Shown here one piece after another: positions 8,058-18,595 of a stretch of 64,000 bases of DNA. The position numbers and the translations under genes were made by a program. The notes under the pieces are model-generated. The model made no database searches and was not told the DNA's origin. It saw only the letters and a list, made by a program, of their open reading frames with translations. Position 1 is the stretch's first letter, and each line of letters starts with the position of its first letter. This stretch comes from Woeseiaceae bacterium (GTDB lineage: Bacteria > Pseudomonadota > Gammaproteobacteria > Steroidobacterales > Woeseiaceae): the NCBI GenBank assembly GCA_021773115.1, contig JAJFKS010000028.1, positions 62,001 to 126,000 on the forward strand, in the 5' to 3' direction.

Positions 8058-9098
8058 ATGAAGAGATCAACACTACTAGTGCCAGTGGCAGCCGTGATGC
8101 TGTTTTCGGGCGCTGTGTCTGCGCAGACGGAAACAAGAGAGGCTGAACGCCAAAGCGAGGTTCAGCGCGAAATCGTCATTCGCGAAGGTGAAACCGCAGC
8201 ACGTTTACGTGAGGCTGAGGAGCGTATGGCAGTTGCGGCTCGTGAGATTGCTGAAATCACACGTGGGCGCTTGCCACAAATCGCGCAGATCGAGCGCCGT
8301 TTTGAATACTCCAGAAAACCTCGTATCGGTATAACGATCGATGGTGACGACCGCAAGAATCCTGTTTTGGGCATTGCGGTGATCGGCGTTACGCCGGAAA
8401 GCGCCGCCGATGATGCGGGCTTGCGTGCCGGAGATGTTATTACCGCCGTCAATGGCGAATCAATGAAAGCGGACAGTTCACAAGCCGCGAACCAATTATT
8501 GCTCGAGTTCATGGATGGCGTCGAGGAAGGCGATAATCTGAAGGTCGATTACTTGCGAAATGGCAACACAGGAACCGTCGAGCTGTCACCGCGGATCATG
8601 GATATGCACGTTTTTTCATGGGCGCCGGATGGGGGCCAGTTGCACATGCCGAACGCGCCTGGACTATCGTTCGCGCCCAAGTCGGTTGAGAAATTTACGA
8701 TGCAGTATGGTTTCCCGTTCGCAGGTAGCGCGTGGGGCAGCCTGGAACTGGTCCAGCTCAATGAGGGTTTGGGCAAGTACTTCGGAACGGACAGCGGTTT
8801 GCTTGTCGTAAGTGCACCGGACGCGGACGAAATCGATCTGCAGGATGGTGACGTCATCCAGTCAATCGACGGGCGGGAACCCAAAGATGTGCGTCATGCG
8901 ATGCGCATTTTGAGTTCTTATCAGAGTGGCGAAAAACTGAAGCTTGGAATCATGCGCGACAAGAAGAAGCGTACTGTCGAGGTAGCAGTGCCCGTGGATC
9001 AGCGCGGTTCACTATGGGCGCCTGAGCCGCCCGCGGCCAAGCCTGCCACAATTCCAGCGCCGCCGCCCAAGGCGCCGCCTGCCCAAGCGTCAACCTGA
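8058..9098 (+). CDS. Periplasmic protein with two PDZ domains
   Basis: A 346-residue exported protein. The signal peptide is residues 1-22 (VSA|Q) and a charged helical, probably coiled-coil region covers about 30-80. PDZ domain 1 lies around 95-180 (GIAVIGVTPESAADDAGLRAGDVI) and a second PDZ-like domain around 235-310 (LLVVSAPDADEIDLQDGDVI). The C-terminal tail is rich in proline and alanine. There is no protease domain. Being last in an operon with an ECF sigma factor and a membrane protein, it could sense misfolded peptides and modulate the anti-sigma factor, comparable in position to RseB. That role is inference. Confidence 0.7.
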   Translation: MKRSTLLVPVAAVMLFSGAVSAQTETREAERQSEVQREIVIREGETAARLREAEERMAVAAREIAEITRGRLPQIAQIERRFEYSRKPRIGITIDGDDRKNPVLGIAVIGVTPESAADDAGLRAGDVITAVNGESMKADSSQAANQLLLEFMDGVEEGDNLKVDYLRNGNTGTVELSPRIMDMHVFSWAPDGGQLHMPNAPGLSFAPKSVEKFTMQYGFPFAGSAWGSLELVQLNEGLGKYFGTDSGLLVVSAPDADEIDLQDGDVIQSIDGREPKDVRHAMRILSSYQSGEKLKLGIMRDKKKRTVEVAVPVDQRGSLWAPEPPAAKPATIPAPPPKAPPAQAST

Positions 9099-9137
9099 TA
9101 CGCGTATTGGCGTCCGGAATGCCGGGCTTTTGAAGAA

Positions 9138-9169
9138 GGGCGCGCATGGCTTTGCTACCATGCGCGCCC
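9138..9169 (+). promoter_or_regulatory. Perfect 12-bp stem-loop abutting the queA start codon
   Basis: GGGCGCGCATGG at 9138-9149 and CCATGCGCGCCC at 9158-9169 are perfect inverse complements with an 8-nt loop. The stem ends one base before the ATG at 9170. It contains a second in-frame ATG (9146) preceded by AGAAGGG. There is no T-tract, so it is not a classical terminator. In mRNA it would occlude ribosome binding at 9170 and include the alternative start. Confidence 0.6.
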
Positions 9170-11313
<2,144 letters not shown>

Positions 11314-11427
11314 AGGGTGCCAGACTTGCGATTCGCTAAGTCGCCCCCAATTCGTTCGCTTGTGCCATAATACCGCGCTGATTTTCCGGGCCTATGCCCG
11401 AATCCTCCAAACCAAAAAGTGACGACT

Positions 11428-11751
11428 ATGGACTTCTTTATTCAAAGCGCTTATGCGCAAGGTGCGCAGCAAGGCGATTCCACCAGCTTTATCATCATGA
11501 TGGTGTTGATGTTTGGTGCATTCTATTTCCTGCTGATTCGACCACAACAGAAAAAAGCAAAAGCACACACCGAACTCGTAGCCGGACTTAAAGCGGGTGA
11601 CGAGATCCTTACCGCCGGCGGAGTTCTCGGCAAGATTTCTGCTGTCAGCGAGCTCTATGCGGTCGTGCAGATCAGCGAAAACACCGAGATCAAGATTCAG
11701 AAAGCCAGCGTCTCGGTCGTCGTACCCAAAGGTACCTACGACGAAGCCTGA
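11428..11751 (+). CDS. yajC: Preprotein translocase subunit YajC
   Basis: A 107-residue protein with one membrane helix (FIIMMVLMFGAFYFLLI) followed by the RPQQKKAKAH motif and a small cytoplasmic domain with GDEILTAGGVLGKI. YajC associates with SecDF and YidC at the Sec translocon. The ATG at 11428 gives the conserved MDFFIQSAYAQ start; a GTG at 11419 would add only MTT. It stands directly before secD and secF, as in most gammaproteobacteria. Confidence 0.95.
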   Translation: MDFFIQSAYAQGAQQGDSTSFIIMMVLMFGAFYFLLIRPQQKKAKAHTELVAGLKAGDEILTAGGVLGKISAVSELYAVVQISENTEIKIQKASVSVVVPKGTYDEA

Positions 11752-11778
11752 TTCACGCTCCCGGACACTCGAGTAACA

Positions 11779-13590
11779 ATGAACAAATATCCTGCTTGGC
11801 TGAATATACTGACGCTCGTCATTCTGATTGGGGGCTGCTTGCTGGCACTACCAAATATCTACGGTAGCGTTCCTGCATTTCAAATCGCACAGAACGATGG
11901 TTCAGCTTATGACGAGACGCGCTTGCAAGAGTTTGTGCGCGTGGTTGAAAACCTGGGATACACACCAGAGGCGGCTTTTTTGAAGGACGGTCGTGCTGTG
12001 CTGCGCTTCGATGCCGGTACCAACCTGGCGCCGATCGATCAGGACCTCAAAGCCCGTTACGGCCGCGTTGCCAAGATTGCCCAGACTTTGGCGCCGAAAT
12101 TGCCGGTCTGGGTTCGCGAACTTGGCTTGAGTCCGATGAGCCTCGGTCTTGACCTTCGCGGTGGCGTTTACGTACTGCTCGAAGTCGATATGAATACAGC
12201 GATCAACACGCGCTTGACGCTATATGAGCAGGGTATCGATGACATGTTGCGCGACGCCAAGATCAGTCATCGGGTTAGCTTGGAAAATCGTACAATTGCA
12301 GTTCAGCTCCGCGACGAAAGCGACCTCGAAGAGGCTCGCGAGATGGTGCAGCGATCAGATACGGACCTGTTGATTGTTGATGGTAGCGACGACAAATCGT
12401 TCGTTGTTCGGATGAGCGAAACGCAAATCAAGGCGCGTCAGGATTTCGCGATTGAGCAAAACATAACGACACTGAGAAATCGTGTCGACCAGCTGGGGGT
12501 CGCCGAGCCGCTGGTGCAACGCCAGGGCGTTGACCGTATTGTTGTGCAGCTTCCAGGCGTGCAGGATCCGAACGAAATCAACAAGATCCTGACTGCCACG
12601 GCGACACTGGAATTCAGGATGGTCGACCCGTCAGGCACCGAGCCCGGTTCGCGCAGCTATCGTGGGCGCCCCGGCGTCGCGGATGCCGTCCTGAAACGCA
12701 AGGTGATCGCGTCGGGCGACCAGATTATCGATGCTGCGTCTGGCTTTGATCAGGGCGCACCAATTGTTTCCATCACGCTCGATTCGACGGGCGGCGAAAG
12801 CATGCTGCAAACGACGATGGAAAACCTCGGCAAGCCGATGTCGACGGTTTTTATTGAAACACGGCGTGAAGCGATTCAGCGCAATGGCGAAACTGAATAC
12901 CGCGAAATCAAGACCGAAGAGATTATCAATACGGCAACGATTCAGGGCATTTTCAAAAATCGCTTCCAGATCAGCGGACTCGGTCAGGGCGAAGCTCATG
13001 ATCTCGCGTTGCTGTTGCGCGCTGGTGCGCTCGCGGCGCCGGTATTCAAGATCGACGAACGGACCATTGGTCCGAGCCTCGGTCAGGATAATATCGATCG
13101 CGGCTTTAATGCGATCAAGATCGGCTTTTTTGCCGTGGTTCTGTTCATGATCATTTATTACAAGGCTTTTGGCTTGATTGCCAACGTGGCCTTGTTTTCG
13201 AACCTGGTTTTTATTGTTGCAATGTTGTCATTGCTGCAAGCATCCCTGACGTTGCCGGGCATCGCCGGCATCGTGCTGACCGTTGGCATGGCCGTGGACG
13301 CGAACGTTCTGATATTCGAACGGATACGCGAAGAAATTTCCGGTGGCTCGGCGCCGCAAGCCGCAATTAACGCCGGTTACGAAAAAGCCCTGTCGTCGAT
13401 TGCCGATGCAAATATCACGACGCTGATTGCGGCCGTGGTGTTATTTGGAGTCGGAACCGGTCCCATTAAAGGATTCGCGATTACCTTGATGCTCGGCATC
13501 ATTACCTCGATGTTCACCGCCATTGTCGGCACACGAGTCATCGTCAATCTGGTATTCGGCGGGCGCAAGCTGGCGTCGCTACCGATTTAG
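11779..13590 (+). CDS. secD: Protein translocase subunit SecD
   Basis: A 603-residue inner-membrane protein. The first helix is at the N-terminus, followed by the large periplasmic domain beginning with LGLDLRGGVYVLLEVDM. The C-terminal SD/RND-like block of five helices includes VLTVGMAVDANVLIFERI and ANITTLIAAVVLFGVGTG. With SecF it uses the proton gradient to help pull preproteins across the membrane. Length is normal for the family. secF begins 10 bp after its stop. Confidence 0.97.
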   Translation: MNKYPAWLNILTLVILIGGCLLALPNIYGSVPAFQIAQNDGSAYDETRLQEFVRVVENLGYTPEAAFLKDGRAVLRFDAGTNLAPIDQDLKARYGRVAKIAQTLAPKLPVWVRELGLSPMSLGLDLRGGVYVLLEVDMNTAINTRLTLYEQGIDDMLRDAKISHRVSLENRTIAVQLRDESDLEEAREMVQRSDTDLLIVDGSDDKSFVVRMSETQIKARQDFAIEQNITTLRNRVDQLGVAEPLVQRQGVDRIVVQLPGVQDPNEINKILTATATLEFRMVDPSGTEPGSRSYRGRPGVADAVLKRKVIASGDQIIDAASGFDQGAPIVSITLDSTGGESMLQTTMENLGKPMSTVFIETRREAIQRNGETEYREIKTEEIINTATIQGIFKNRFQISGLGQGEAHDLALLLRAGALAAPVFKIDERTIGPSLGQDNIDRGFNAIKIGFFAVVLFMIIYYKAFGLIANVALFSNLVFIVAMLSLLQASLTLPGIAGIVLTVGMAVDANVLIFERIREEISGGSAPQAAINAGYEKALSSIADANITTLIAAVVLFGVGTGPIKGFAITLMLGIITSMFTAIVGTRVIVNLVFGGRKLASLPI

Positions 13591-13600
13591 GAATCAGTCA

Positions 13601-14539
13601 ATGCGTTTAATTAAAGACAAGACCAGTATCGACTTTCTCAGCCCGACACGCCGCAAGGTGGCGCTTGCATTGTCCGCATTGATGGTCATTGCATCGCTGA
13701 CTTCGCTCGCGACTCGTGGCCTGGAGTTCGGTATCGATTTTACCGGCGGTATTCTGCTTGAAATAGGCTACCCGCAGGCGGCAGACCTCGAGTTGATTCG
13801 TAACGAACTCGCCGATGCCGGCTATGAGAACGCGCTGGTGCAGTTGTTTGGTGATGAGAGTGTCGTGATGGTGCGCTTGCCACCACAAGATGGCGACGTC
13901 GACGATATCCGAACCGAACTGCAACAGACTTTGCACGCTAACGATGAAGGTATCGAACTGAGGCGCGTGGAATTCGTAAGCCCACAAGTCGGTGGCGAGC
14001 TGGCGGAGCAGGGCGCGTTGGCTTTGATCTTTGCGTTGCTGATGATTTTTCTTTACGTGATGATTCGCTTCCAGTGGAAGTTTTCTGCCGGTGCGGTCGC
14101 CGCCCTGGCTCACGATGCGATTGTCACTGTGGGCTTCTTTTCATTATTTCGACTGCCGTTCGACCTGACCGTGGTCGCCGCAGTGCTTGCTGTAATTGGT
14201 TATTCGCTGAACGATACGGTCGTCGCCTTTGACAGAATTCGCGAAAACTTCTTCGCGCTACGTGGCCGATCCTCCGAAGAATCGATGAATATCTCGCTTA
14301 ACGAGATGCTTGCACGTACTTTGATTACCGGCCTTACGACATTGGTGGTATTGGTCGCATTGCTGGTATTCGGCGGTGAATCCATCGCGCCGTTTTCGAT
14401 TGCGTTGATCGTCGGAATCATCGTCGGTACTTATTCATCAATCTACACGGCCAGCGCCATCGCGCTGGTGCTCGATGTGAATGCACAAGATTTGATTGAG
14501 CCGGTTAAAGATAAGTCGCTGATTGACGATTTGCCGTAG
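13601..14539 (+). CDS. secF: Protein translocase subunit SecF
   Basis: A 312-residue partner of SecD with six predicted membrane helices. Motifs are GIDFTGGILLEIGYP near the N-terminus, the AALAHDAIVTVGFFSLF block and YSLNDTVVAFDRIRENF. The ATG at 13601 gives MRLIKDKTSIDFL, and upstream in-frame codons overlap secD and are not SecF-like. It converges on suhB with a 3-bp gap. Confidence 0.97.
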   Translation: MRLIKDKTSIDFLSPTRRKVALALSALMVIASLTSLATRGLEFGIDFTGGILLEIGYPQAADLELIRNELADAGYENALVQLFGDESVVMVRLPPQDGDVDDIRTELQQTLHANDEGIELRRVEFVSPQVGGELAEQGALALIFALLMIFLYVMIRFQWKFSAGAVAALAHDAIVTVGFFSLFRLPFDLTVVAAVLAVIGYSLNDTVVAFDRIRENFFALRGRSSEESMNISLNEMLARTLITGLTTLVVLVALLVFGGESIAPFSIALIVGIIVGTYSSIYTASAIALVLDVNAQDLIEPVKDKSLIDDLP

Positions 14540-14542
14540 CGC

Positions 14543-15349
14543 TTACGCTGTCGGAACCAGGATCGCCTTGATGTCGGCTGCGCAAAGTTGGGCCAGGCTT
14601 TTGTAGATTCGCGGTGTGCCCGCCAGTACATGTCCGGTATCCATGTGATTCTCGGCGCCGTCGAGAGCACTGACGATGCCGCCGGCTTCGCGAATGATGA
14701 GTGTTCCGGCCGCAAGATCCCACGGCTTTAGTGCGGTTTCCCAGAACGCATCCAGGCGTCCGCAGGCGACATAGCAAAGGTCCAGTGCGGCAGCGCCGGG
14801 ACGGCGCACGCCGGATGTGTTCTTGATGACCTTGCTCAACATCGAAAGATACGGCCCCGTTTCCTGGTCTGCCTGCCGGAACGGAAACCCTGTTCCGATC
14901 AATGAGCGATCAAGATCCTTGTTGCCACTGACGCGAATCTTGCGACCATCGAGTTGTGCGCCGTCACCACGTGACGCGGTAAACAGTTCCTCGCGCATCG
15001 GATCGTAGACAACAGCATGCTCAAGCCGGCCTTTGATCTGCAAGCCGATGGACACGGCGAAAACCGGGAAGCCATGCAGGTAGTTGGTGGTACCGTCCAG
15101 CGGATCGATGATCCAGACATGATCGGACTCACCCTGTGCACCTGACTCTTCGGCGAGGATGGCATGGTCCGGGTAGTGTTTGTGGATGACGTCGATGACC
15201 GCTCGCTCGGCCGCAAGGTCGGCCGATGTGACGAAATCGTTGTGGCCCTTTTTTTCAACTGTCAGCTTGTCGCGCTTGTTGAAATTTCTTCCGAGTACGG
15301 CGCCGGCGCGGCGCGCCGCCATTACCGCTACGTTGAGTAGTGCGTGCAT
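14543..15349 (-). CDS. suhB: Inositol-1-monophosphatase family protein SuhB
   Basis: A 268-residue magnesium-dependent phosphatase. Metal-binding and catalytic motifs are LAEESG (Glu), DPLDGTTNYLHGFP and, near the end, KPWDLAAGTLIIREAGG. In enterobacteria SuhB both hydrolyses inositol monophosphate and acts with the Nus factors in rRNA antitermination. It is transcribed divergently from trmJ, the conserved arrangement in gammaproteobacteria. Confidence 0.93.
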   Translation of the reverse strand: MHALLNVAVMAARRAGAVLGRNFNKRDKLTVEKKGHNDFVTSADLAAERAVIDVIHKHYPDHAILAEESGAQGESDHVWIIDPLDGTTNYLHGFPVFAVSIGLQIKGRLEHAVVYDPMREELFTASRGDGAQLDGRKIRVSGNKDLDRSLIGTGFPFRQADQETGPYLSMLSKVIKNTSGVRRPGAAALDLCYVACGRLDAFWETALKPWDLAAGTLIIREAGGIVSALDGAENHMDTGHVLAGTPRIYKSLAQLCAADIKAILVPTA

Positions 15350-15456
15350 GAGACGATTCCGTCAATGTCAAAGAACTGGGCATTTCGGTGACAAAGCTGT
15401 CAGCCCGAGCCGCCGGAGCGGTAGAATACCGGACTTTTAATGAGCTGTCCCGAACC

Positions 15457-16173
15457 ATGTCGATACGTATTGTGCTCGTCGGTACCACGCACCCCGGAAA
15501 TATCGGGGCCGTTGCGCGGGCAATGAAGAACATGGGAATCAGCGACCTGGCACTCGTGAAGCCGAGGTATTTCCCGCATGAGGACGCAACGGCGCGGGCG
15601 TCTGGCGCGACCGATATCCTCGACAGCGCGACAGTCTGTTCGACCCTGGCCGAGGCGCTGACCGACTGTGTTTATGTCGCCGGCGCGAGCGCACGTGCAC
15701 GCACCATCAACTGGCCGAGCATGGGCCCTCGGGATTGTGCCGAGCGAATATTGCTCGAATCGAAGCAGGGCAGGGCTGCTGCCGTTTTTGGGCCGGAGAA
15801 AACCGGACTGCACAACGACGATCTGGACCTTTGTCATACGTTGCTGACGATACCCACAGTTCCCGGCTTCAGCTCGCTGAACCTGGCGATGGCGGTGCAG
15901 GTGCTGACCTACGAGCTGCGAGTTGCCAGCACGCTTGACGCCGGTCCGAGCTTCGAAAGCGAGGAGCCGCCGGCGACCGGGGATGAGATGGAGCACTTCT
16001 ACATGCACCTCGAAAAGGTGCTGCAGGACATCCGTTTTCTCGACCCGGAAAACCCGCGCTTTCTGATGCGGCGTATGCGGCGCCTTTTTCTTCGCGCTCG
16101 GCCGGACAAAAACGAGATCAATATCTTGCGGGGAATTCTTTCGGCAATCGATCAAAGCCGGGGATCGGACTGA
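15457..16173 (+). CDS. trmJ: tRNA (cytidine/uridine-2'-O-)-methyltransferase TrmJ
   Basis: A 238-residue SPOUT-class enzyme that 2'-O-methylates position 32 of the tRNA anticodon loop. The N-terminal motif RIVLVGTTHPGNIGAVARAM and the SAM-binding knot segments AAVFGPEKTGL and GFSSLNLAMAVQVLTYEL are clear. The ATG at 15457 gives MSIRIVLV; the longer open frame is unlikely because the TrmJ fold starts here. Its TGA overlaps the ATG of the cysteine desulfurase by one base, linking tRNA modification with sulfur transfer. Confidence 0.94.
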   Translation: MSIRIVLVGTTHPGNIGAVARAMKNMGISDLALVKPRYFPHEDATARASGATDILDSATVCSTLAEALTDCVYVAGASARARTINWPSMGPRDCAERILLESKQGRAAAVFGPEKTGLHNDDLDLCHTLLTIPTVPGFSSLNLAMAVQVLTYELRVASTLDAGPSFESEEPPATGDEMEHFYMHLEKVLQDIRFLDPENPRFLMRRMRRLFLRARPDKNEINILRGILSAIDQSRGSD

Positions 16174-17330
16174 TGACGGTCGTGCCCGTTTACCTGGACT
16201 ATGCGGCGACGACCCCGCTTGACGCGCGCGTCGCAGCCCGCATGCGCGAGGTTCAAACGACAGCCTATTTCAATCCCGCGTCAAACCACGCCGCCGGGCG
16301 GCAAAGCGCCGCTGTGGTTCTGCATGCGGCGCGCCAGCTTGGCGCGCTGCTGAACGTCGAGCCTGCAACGCTCATTTGGACCTCCGGCGCAACTGAATCC
16401 AACAATCTTGCGATCCTCGGCGTTGCAAAACAGCGAGCGCATCGTGGCAAACACCTGATCACAATGCGGACCGAACACAAAGCCGTCGTGGATGTGTTTC
16501 GGGCGCTTGAAAAGCAGGGTTTCGATGTGACCTGGTTGCCGCCAGATCGCGAGGGTCGTGTATCGCTTGCCACAGTCGAGTCAGCACTGCGCGATGACAC
16601 GCAACTCGTTTCGATTATGCATATCAACAATGAAACCGGCGTTGTCCAGGACATTGAAGGTATCGGCAAGCTATGCCGTCCGCGCGGCATCATTTTTCAC
16701 GTCGATGGCGCGCAATCGGTCGGCAAAGTTCCGCTGGATCTGGGTAGCTTGCCCATCGACATGATGTCGATGACCGCACACAAGTTTTACGGCCCGAAAG
16801 GCATCGGCGCACTGTTCCTTGCGGACGGCACGCCGCTCGAGCCGCAAATGTTTGGTGGCGGGCAACAGCGGCGCCTGCGCCCCGGAACCCTGCCTGTCGA
16901 CCTTATCGCCGGGTTCGGCGAGGCGGCCGCTGCAGCGGCCCAAACCATGGATGACGATCTTGCCAAACTGGTGGCGCTCAAAAATCAATTGTGGGTCGGA
17001 ATTCGCGATATTGATGGCGTGCAACTGAACAGCCCGGAAACGGGCGGCTACCCGGGCATCCTGAATGTCGGTGTCGCTGACATCGAGGGCGAAAGCCTGC
17101 TGCTTGCACTCGAACCGCTGTGTGTGGCGACCGGGTCCGCCTGTAACTCGCAGAGCCAGGAACCGTCCTACGTGCTGCGCGCGCTCGGCCGTACCGACCC
17201 AGAAGCGCAAAGCGCAATTCGATTCAGCCTGGGGCGGCAAAGCCAGCAAGCTGAAATTGATTATGCAATATCAAGCTATCGGGCTGCGGTCGAGAAATTG
17301 CGTGCGCTGGCGCCGGGAGCCGCGGTGTGA
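16173..17330 (+). CDS. iscS: Cysteine desulfurase, IscS-like
   Basis: A 385-residue PLP enzyme of the NifS/IscS class that removes sulfur from cysteine for Fe-S clusters and tRNA thiolation. The N-terminus (PVYLDYAATTPLD), PLP-binding Lys204 in SMTAHKFYGPKG and the persulfide-carrying Cys at about 324 (ATGSACNSQSQEPS) are intact. It is somewhat shorter than E. coli IscS (404 residues). It lies between trmJ and a degenerate IscU-like gene, overlapping the latter by 4 bp (GTGA). No iscR precedes it. Confidence 0.92.
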   Translation: MTVVPVYLDYAATTPLDARVAARMREVQTTAYFNPASNHAAGRQSAAVVLHAARQLGALLNVEPATLIWTSGATESNNLAILGVAKQRAHRGKHLITMRTEHKAVVDVFRALEKQGFDVTWLPPDREGRVSLATVESALRDDTQLVSIMHINNETGVVQDIEGIGKLCRPRGIIFHVDGAQSVGKVPLDLGSLPIDMMSMTAHKFYGPKGIGALFLADGTPLEPQMFGGGQQRRLRPGTLPVDLIAGFGEAAAAAAQTMDDDLAKLVALKNQLWVGIRDIDGVQLNSPETGGYPGILNVGVADIEGESLLLALEPLCVATGSACNSQSQEPSYVLRALGRTDPEAQSAIRFSLGRQSQQAEIDYAISSYRAAVEKLRALAPGAAV

Positions 17331-17707
17331 TCGTTGATCCCTACCATGCGACCGTGCGCGCCTACTTCAAGAATCCCGAGCACGCCGGTGAGGTCAGGAA
17401 TGGCGCTATAGGCTATTTTGCGGACCAGGGGATGCGGATCCGGCTGTCAGCCGAGGTCGCCAGCGGGGATCTGAAGCGTCTCCGCTTCCTGGCCTGGGGC
17501 TGCCCGCATGTCATTGCCGCCTGCGAGGCATTTTGTCGCCAATTTGAAGGCCGTGCAGCCTCAGACCTTGAGGATTTCGAAACCGGCCCGATTATGCAGG
17601 ATCTGGCTGTACCTATTGAGAAAGCCGGACGTATACTAGTGCTTGAAGATACGGTCCGGTCGCTTGGGCAAGCCATCCGGGACCTCACAATGACCCCACA
17701 GGAATGA
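17327..17707 (+). CDS. Degenerate IscU/NifU-N-like scaffold protein
   Basis: A 126-residue protein of the IscU fold family, recognised by YHATVRAYFKNPEHAGEV at the start, FLAWGCPHVIAACEAF in the middle, and LEDTVRSLGQAIRDL at the end. Canonical IscU binds its cluster with three cysteines. Only the middle one (Cys59) is kept; the positions matching the GAPACGD and KIHCSILAED cysteines hold other residues. Two additional cysteines (66 and 70) lie in the next helix. It may be a sulfur-transfer or regulatory partner rather than a classical scaffold. The GTG start overlaps iscS and iscA follows after 1 bp. Confidence 0.75.
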   Translation: MIVDPYHATVRAYFKNPEHAGEVRNGAIGYFADQGMRIRLSAEVASGDLKRLRFLAWGCPHVIAACEAFCRQFEGRAASDLEDFETGPIMQDLAVPIEKAGRILVLEDTVRSLGQAIRDLTMTPQE

Positions 17708-17708
17708 T

Positions 17709-18032
17709 ATGGCGATTTCTTTAACGGATTCGGCCGCGGACCGGGTCCGCAACTACCTCAACAAACGCAGCGATGCGGTTGGCCTGCGCCTGGGCGTTAC
17801 CCAGACGGGCTGCTCTGGCTACTCGTACGTGATTAACTACGCCGATGAAATCGATGCGTCGGATATCGTTTTCGAAGACAAGGGTATCAAGGTCGTCGTT
17901 CCCGCTGACGCCTTGAAGCTCATTGATGGTACCGAGGTCGATTTCATCAAAAACGGCCTCAACGAAGCCTTCAGCTTCCGCAACCCAAATATATCCGGCG
18001 AATGCGGCTGTGGCGAAAGCTTCAACGTCTGA
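17709..18032 (+). CDS. iscA: A-type Fe-S carrier protein IscA
   Basis: A 107-residue A-type carrier. The three cluster or iron ligands are at Cys35 (TGCSGYSY), Cys99 and Cys101 (CGCGESF), the same positions as in E. coli IscA. It delivers Fe-S clusters to target enzymes. It closes a compact trmJ-iscS-IscU-like-iscA group; the chaperones HscBA, ferredoxin and IscR of the full Isc operon are absent here. ErpA is a close relative and cannot be fully excluded as the better name. Confidence 0.9.
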   Translation: MAISLTDSAADRVRNYLNKRSDAVGLRLGVTQTGCSGYSYVINYADEIDASDIVFEDKGIKVVVPADALKLIDGTEVDFIKNGLNEAFSFRNPNISGECGCGESFNV

Positions 18033-18068
18033 AACGACCGTAGTAGAATTAACGCTTAACATCCATTT

Positions 18069-18088
18069 GTCCGGCAATACCGCCGGAC
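18069..18088 (+). promoter_or_regulatory. Inverted repeat between iscA and ndk
   Basis: GTCCGGC and GCCGGAC form a perfect 7-bp stem with a 6-nt loop in the 91-bp gap between iscA and ndk. No T-tract follows. It could attenuate read-through from the isc genes or sit in the ndk leader; the role is unknown. Confidence 0.35.
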
Positions 18089-18123
18089 GCCAAAATCAAG
18101 CAGTGAAAATAAAGGACTAGCAC

Positions 18124-18555
18124 ATGGCCGTTGAGCAAACGCTCTCCATCATCAAACCTGATGGCGTACAAAAAAACCTGATCGGAGAAATCTACGGTCG
18201 CTTTGAAAAAGCCGGCCTGGAAATTGTCGCCGCAAGAATGATGCACCTGACAAAAGAGCAGGCGGGCGGCTTTTATGCCGTGCACAAGGAGCGTCCGTTT
18301 TACAACGACCTCGTAAGCTACATGACGTCGGGTCCTGTCATCGTGCAGGCATTGCAGGGCGAAGACGCGATTGCCAAGCACCGCGAAATTATGGGCGCGA
18401 CGAATCCGGCCGATGCTGATCCGGGGACCATTCGGGCAGACTTTGCTGCGAGCATTGAAGAAAACGTCGTTCACGGCTCCGACGGCGCAGATACGGCAGC
18501 GAATGAAATCGCCTACTTTTTCGGCGACGACGGCGTTTGCCCGAGAACTCGGTAG
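18124..18555 (+). CDS. ndk: Nucleoside diphosphate kinase
   Basis: A 143-residue enzyme that transfers the gamma phosphate of ATP to nucleoside diphosphates through phospho-His117 (ENVVHGSDG). The N-terminus ([13 protein letters not shown]) and the [20 protein letters not shown] and [15 protein letters not shown] blocks are standard. A ribosome site AAAGGACT precedes the ATG. ndk followed by rlmN and pilW is the usual gammaproteobacterial order. Confidence 0.97.
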   Translation: MAVEQTLSIIKPDGVQKNLIGEIYGRFEKAGLEIVAARMMHLTKEQAGGFYAVHKERPFYNDLVSYMTSGPVIVQALQGEDAIAKHREIMGATNPADADPGTIRADFAASIEENVVHGSDGADTAANEIAYFFGDDGVCPRTR

Positions 18556-18595
18556 TCGATGCGGGTCGACCTCTGTCGATCCCTTTGGAACGGTA

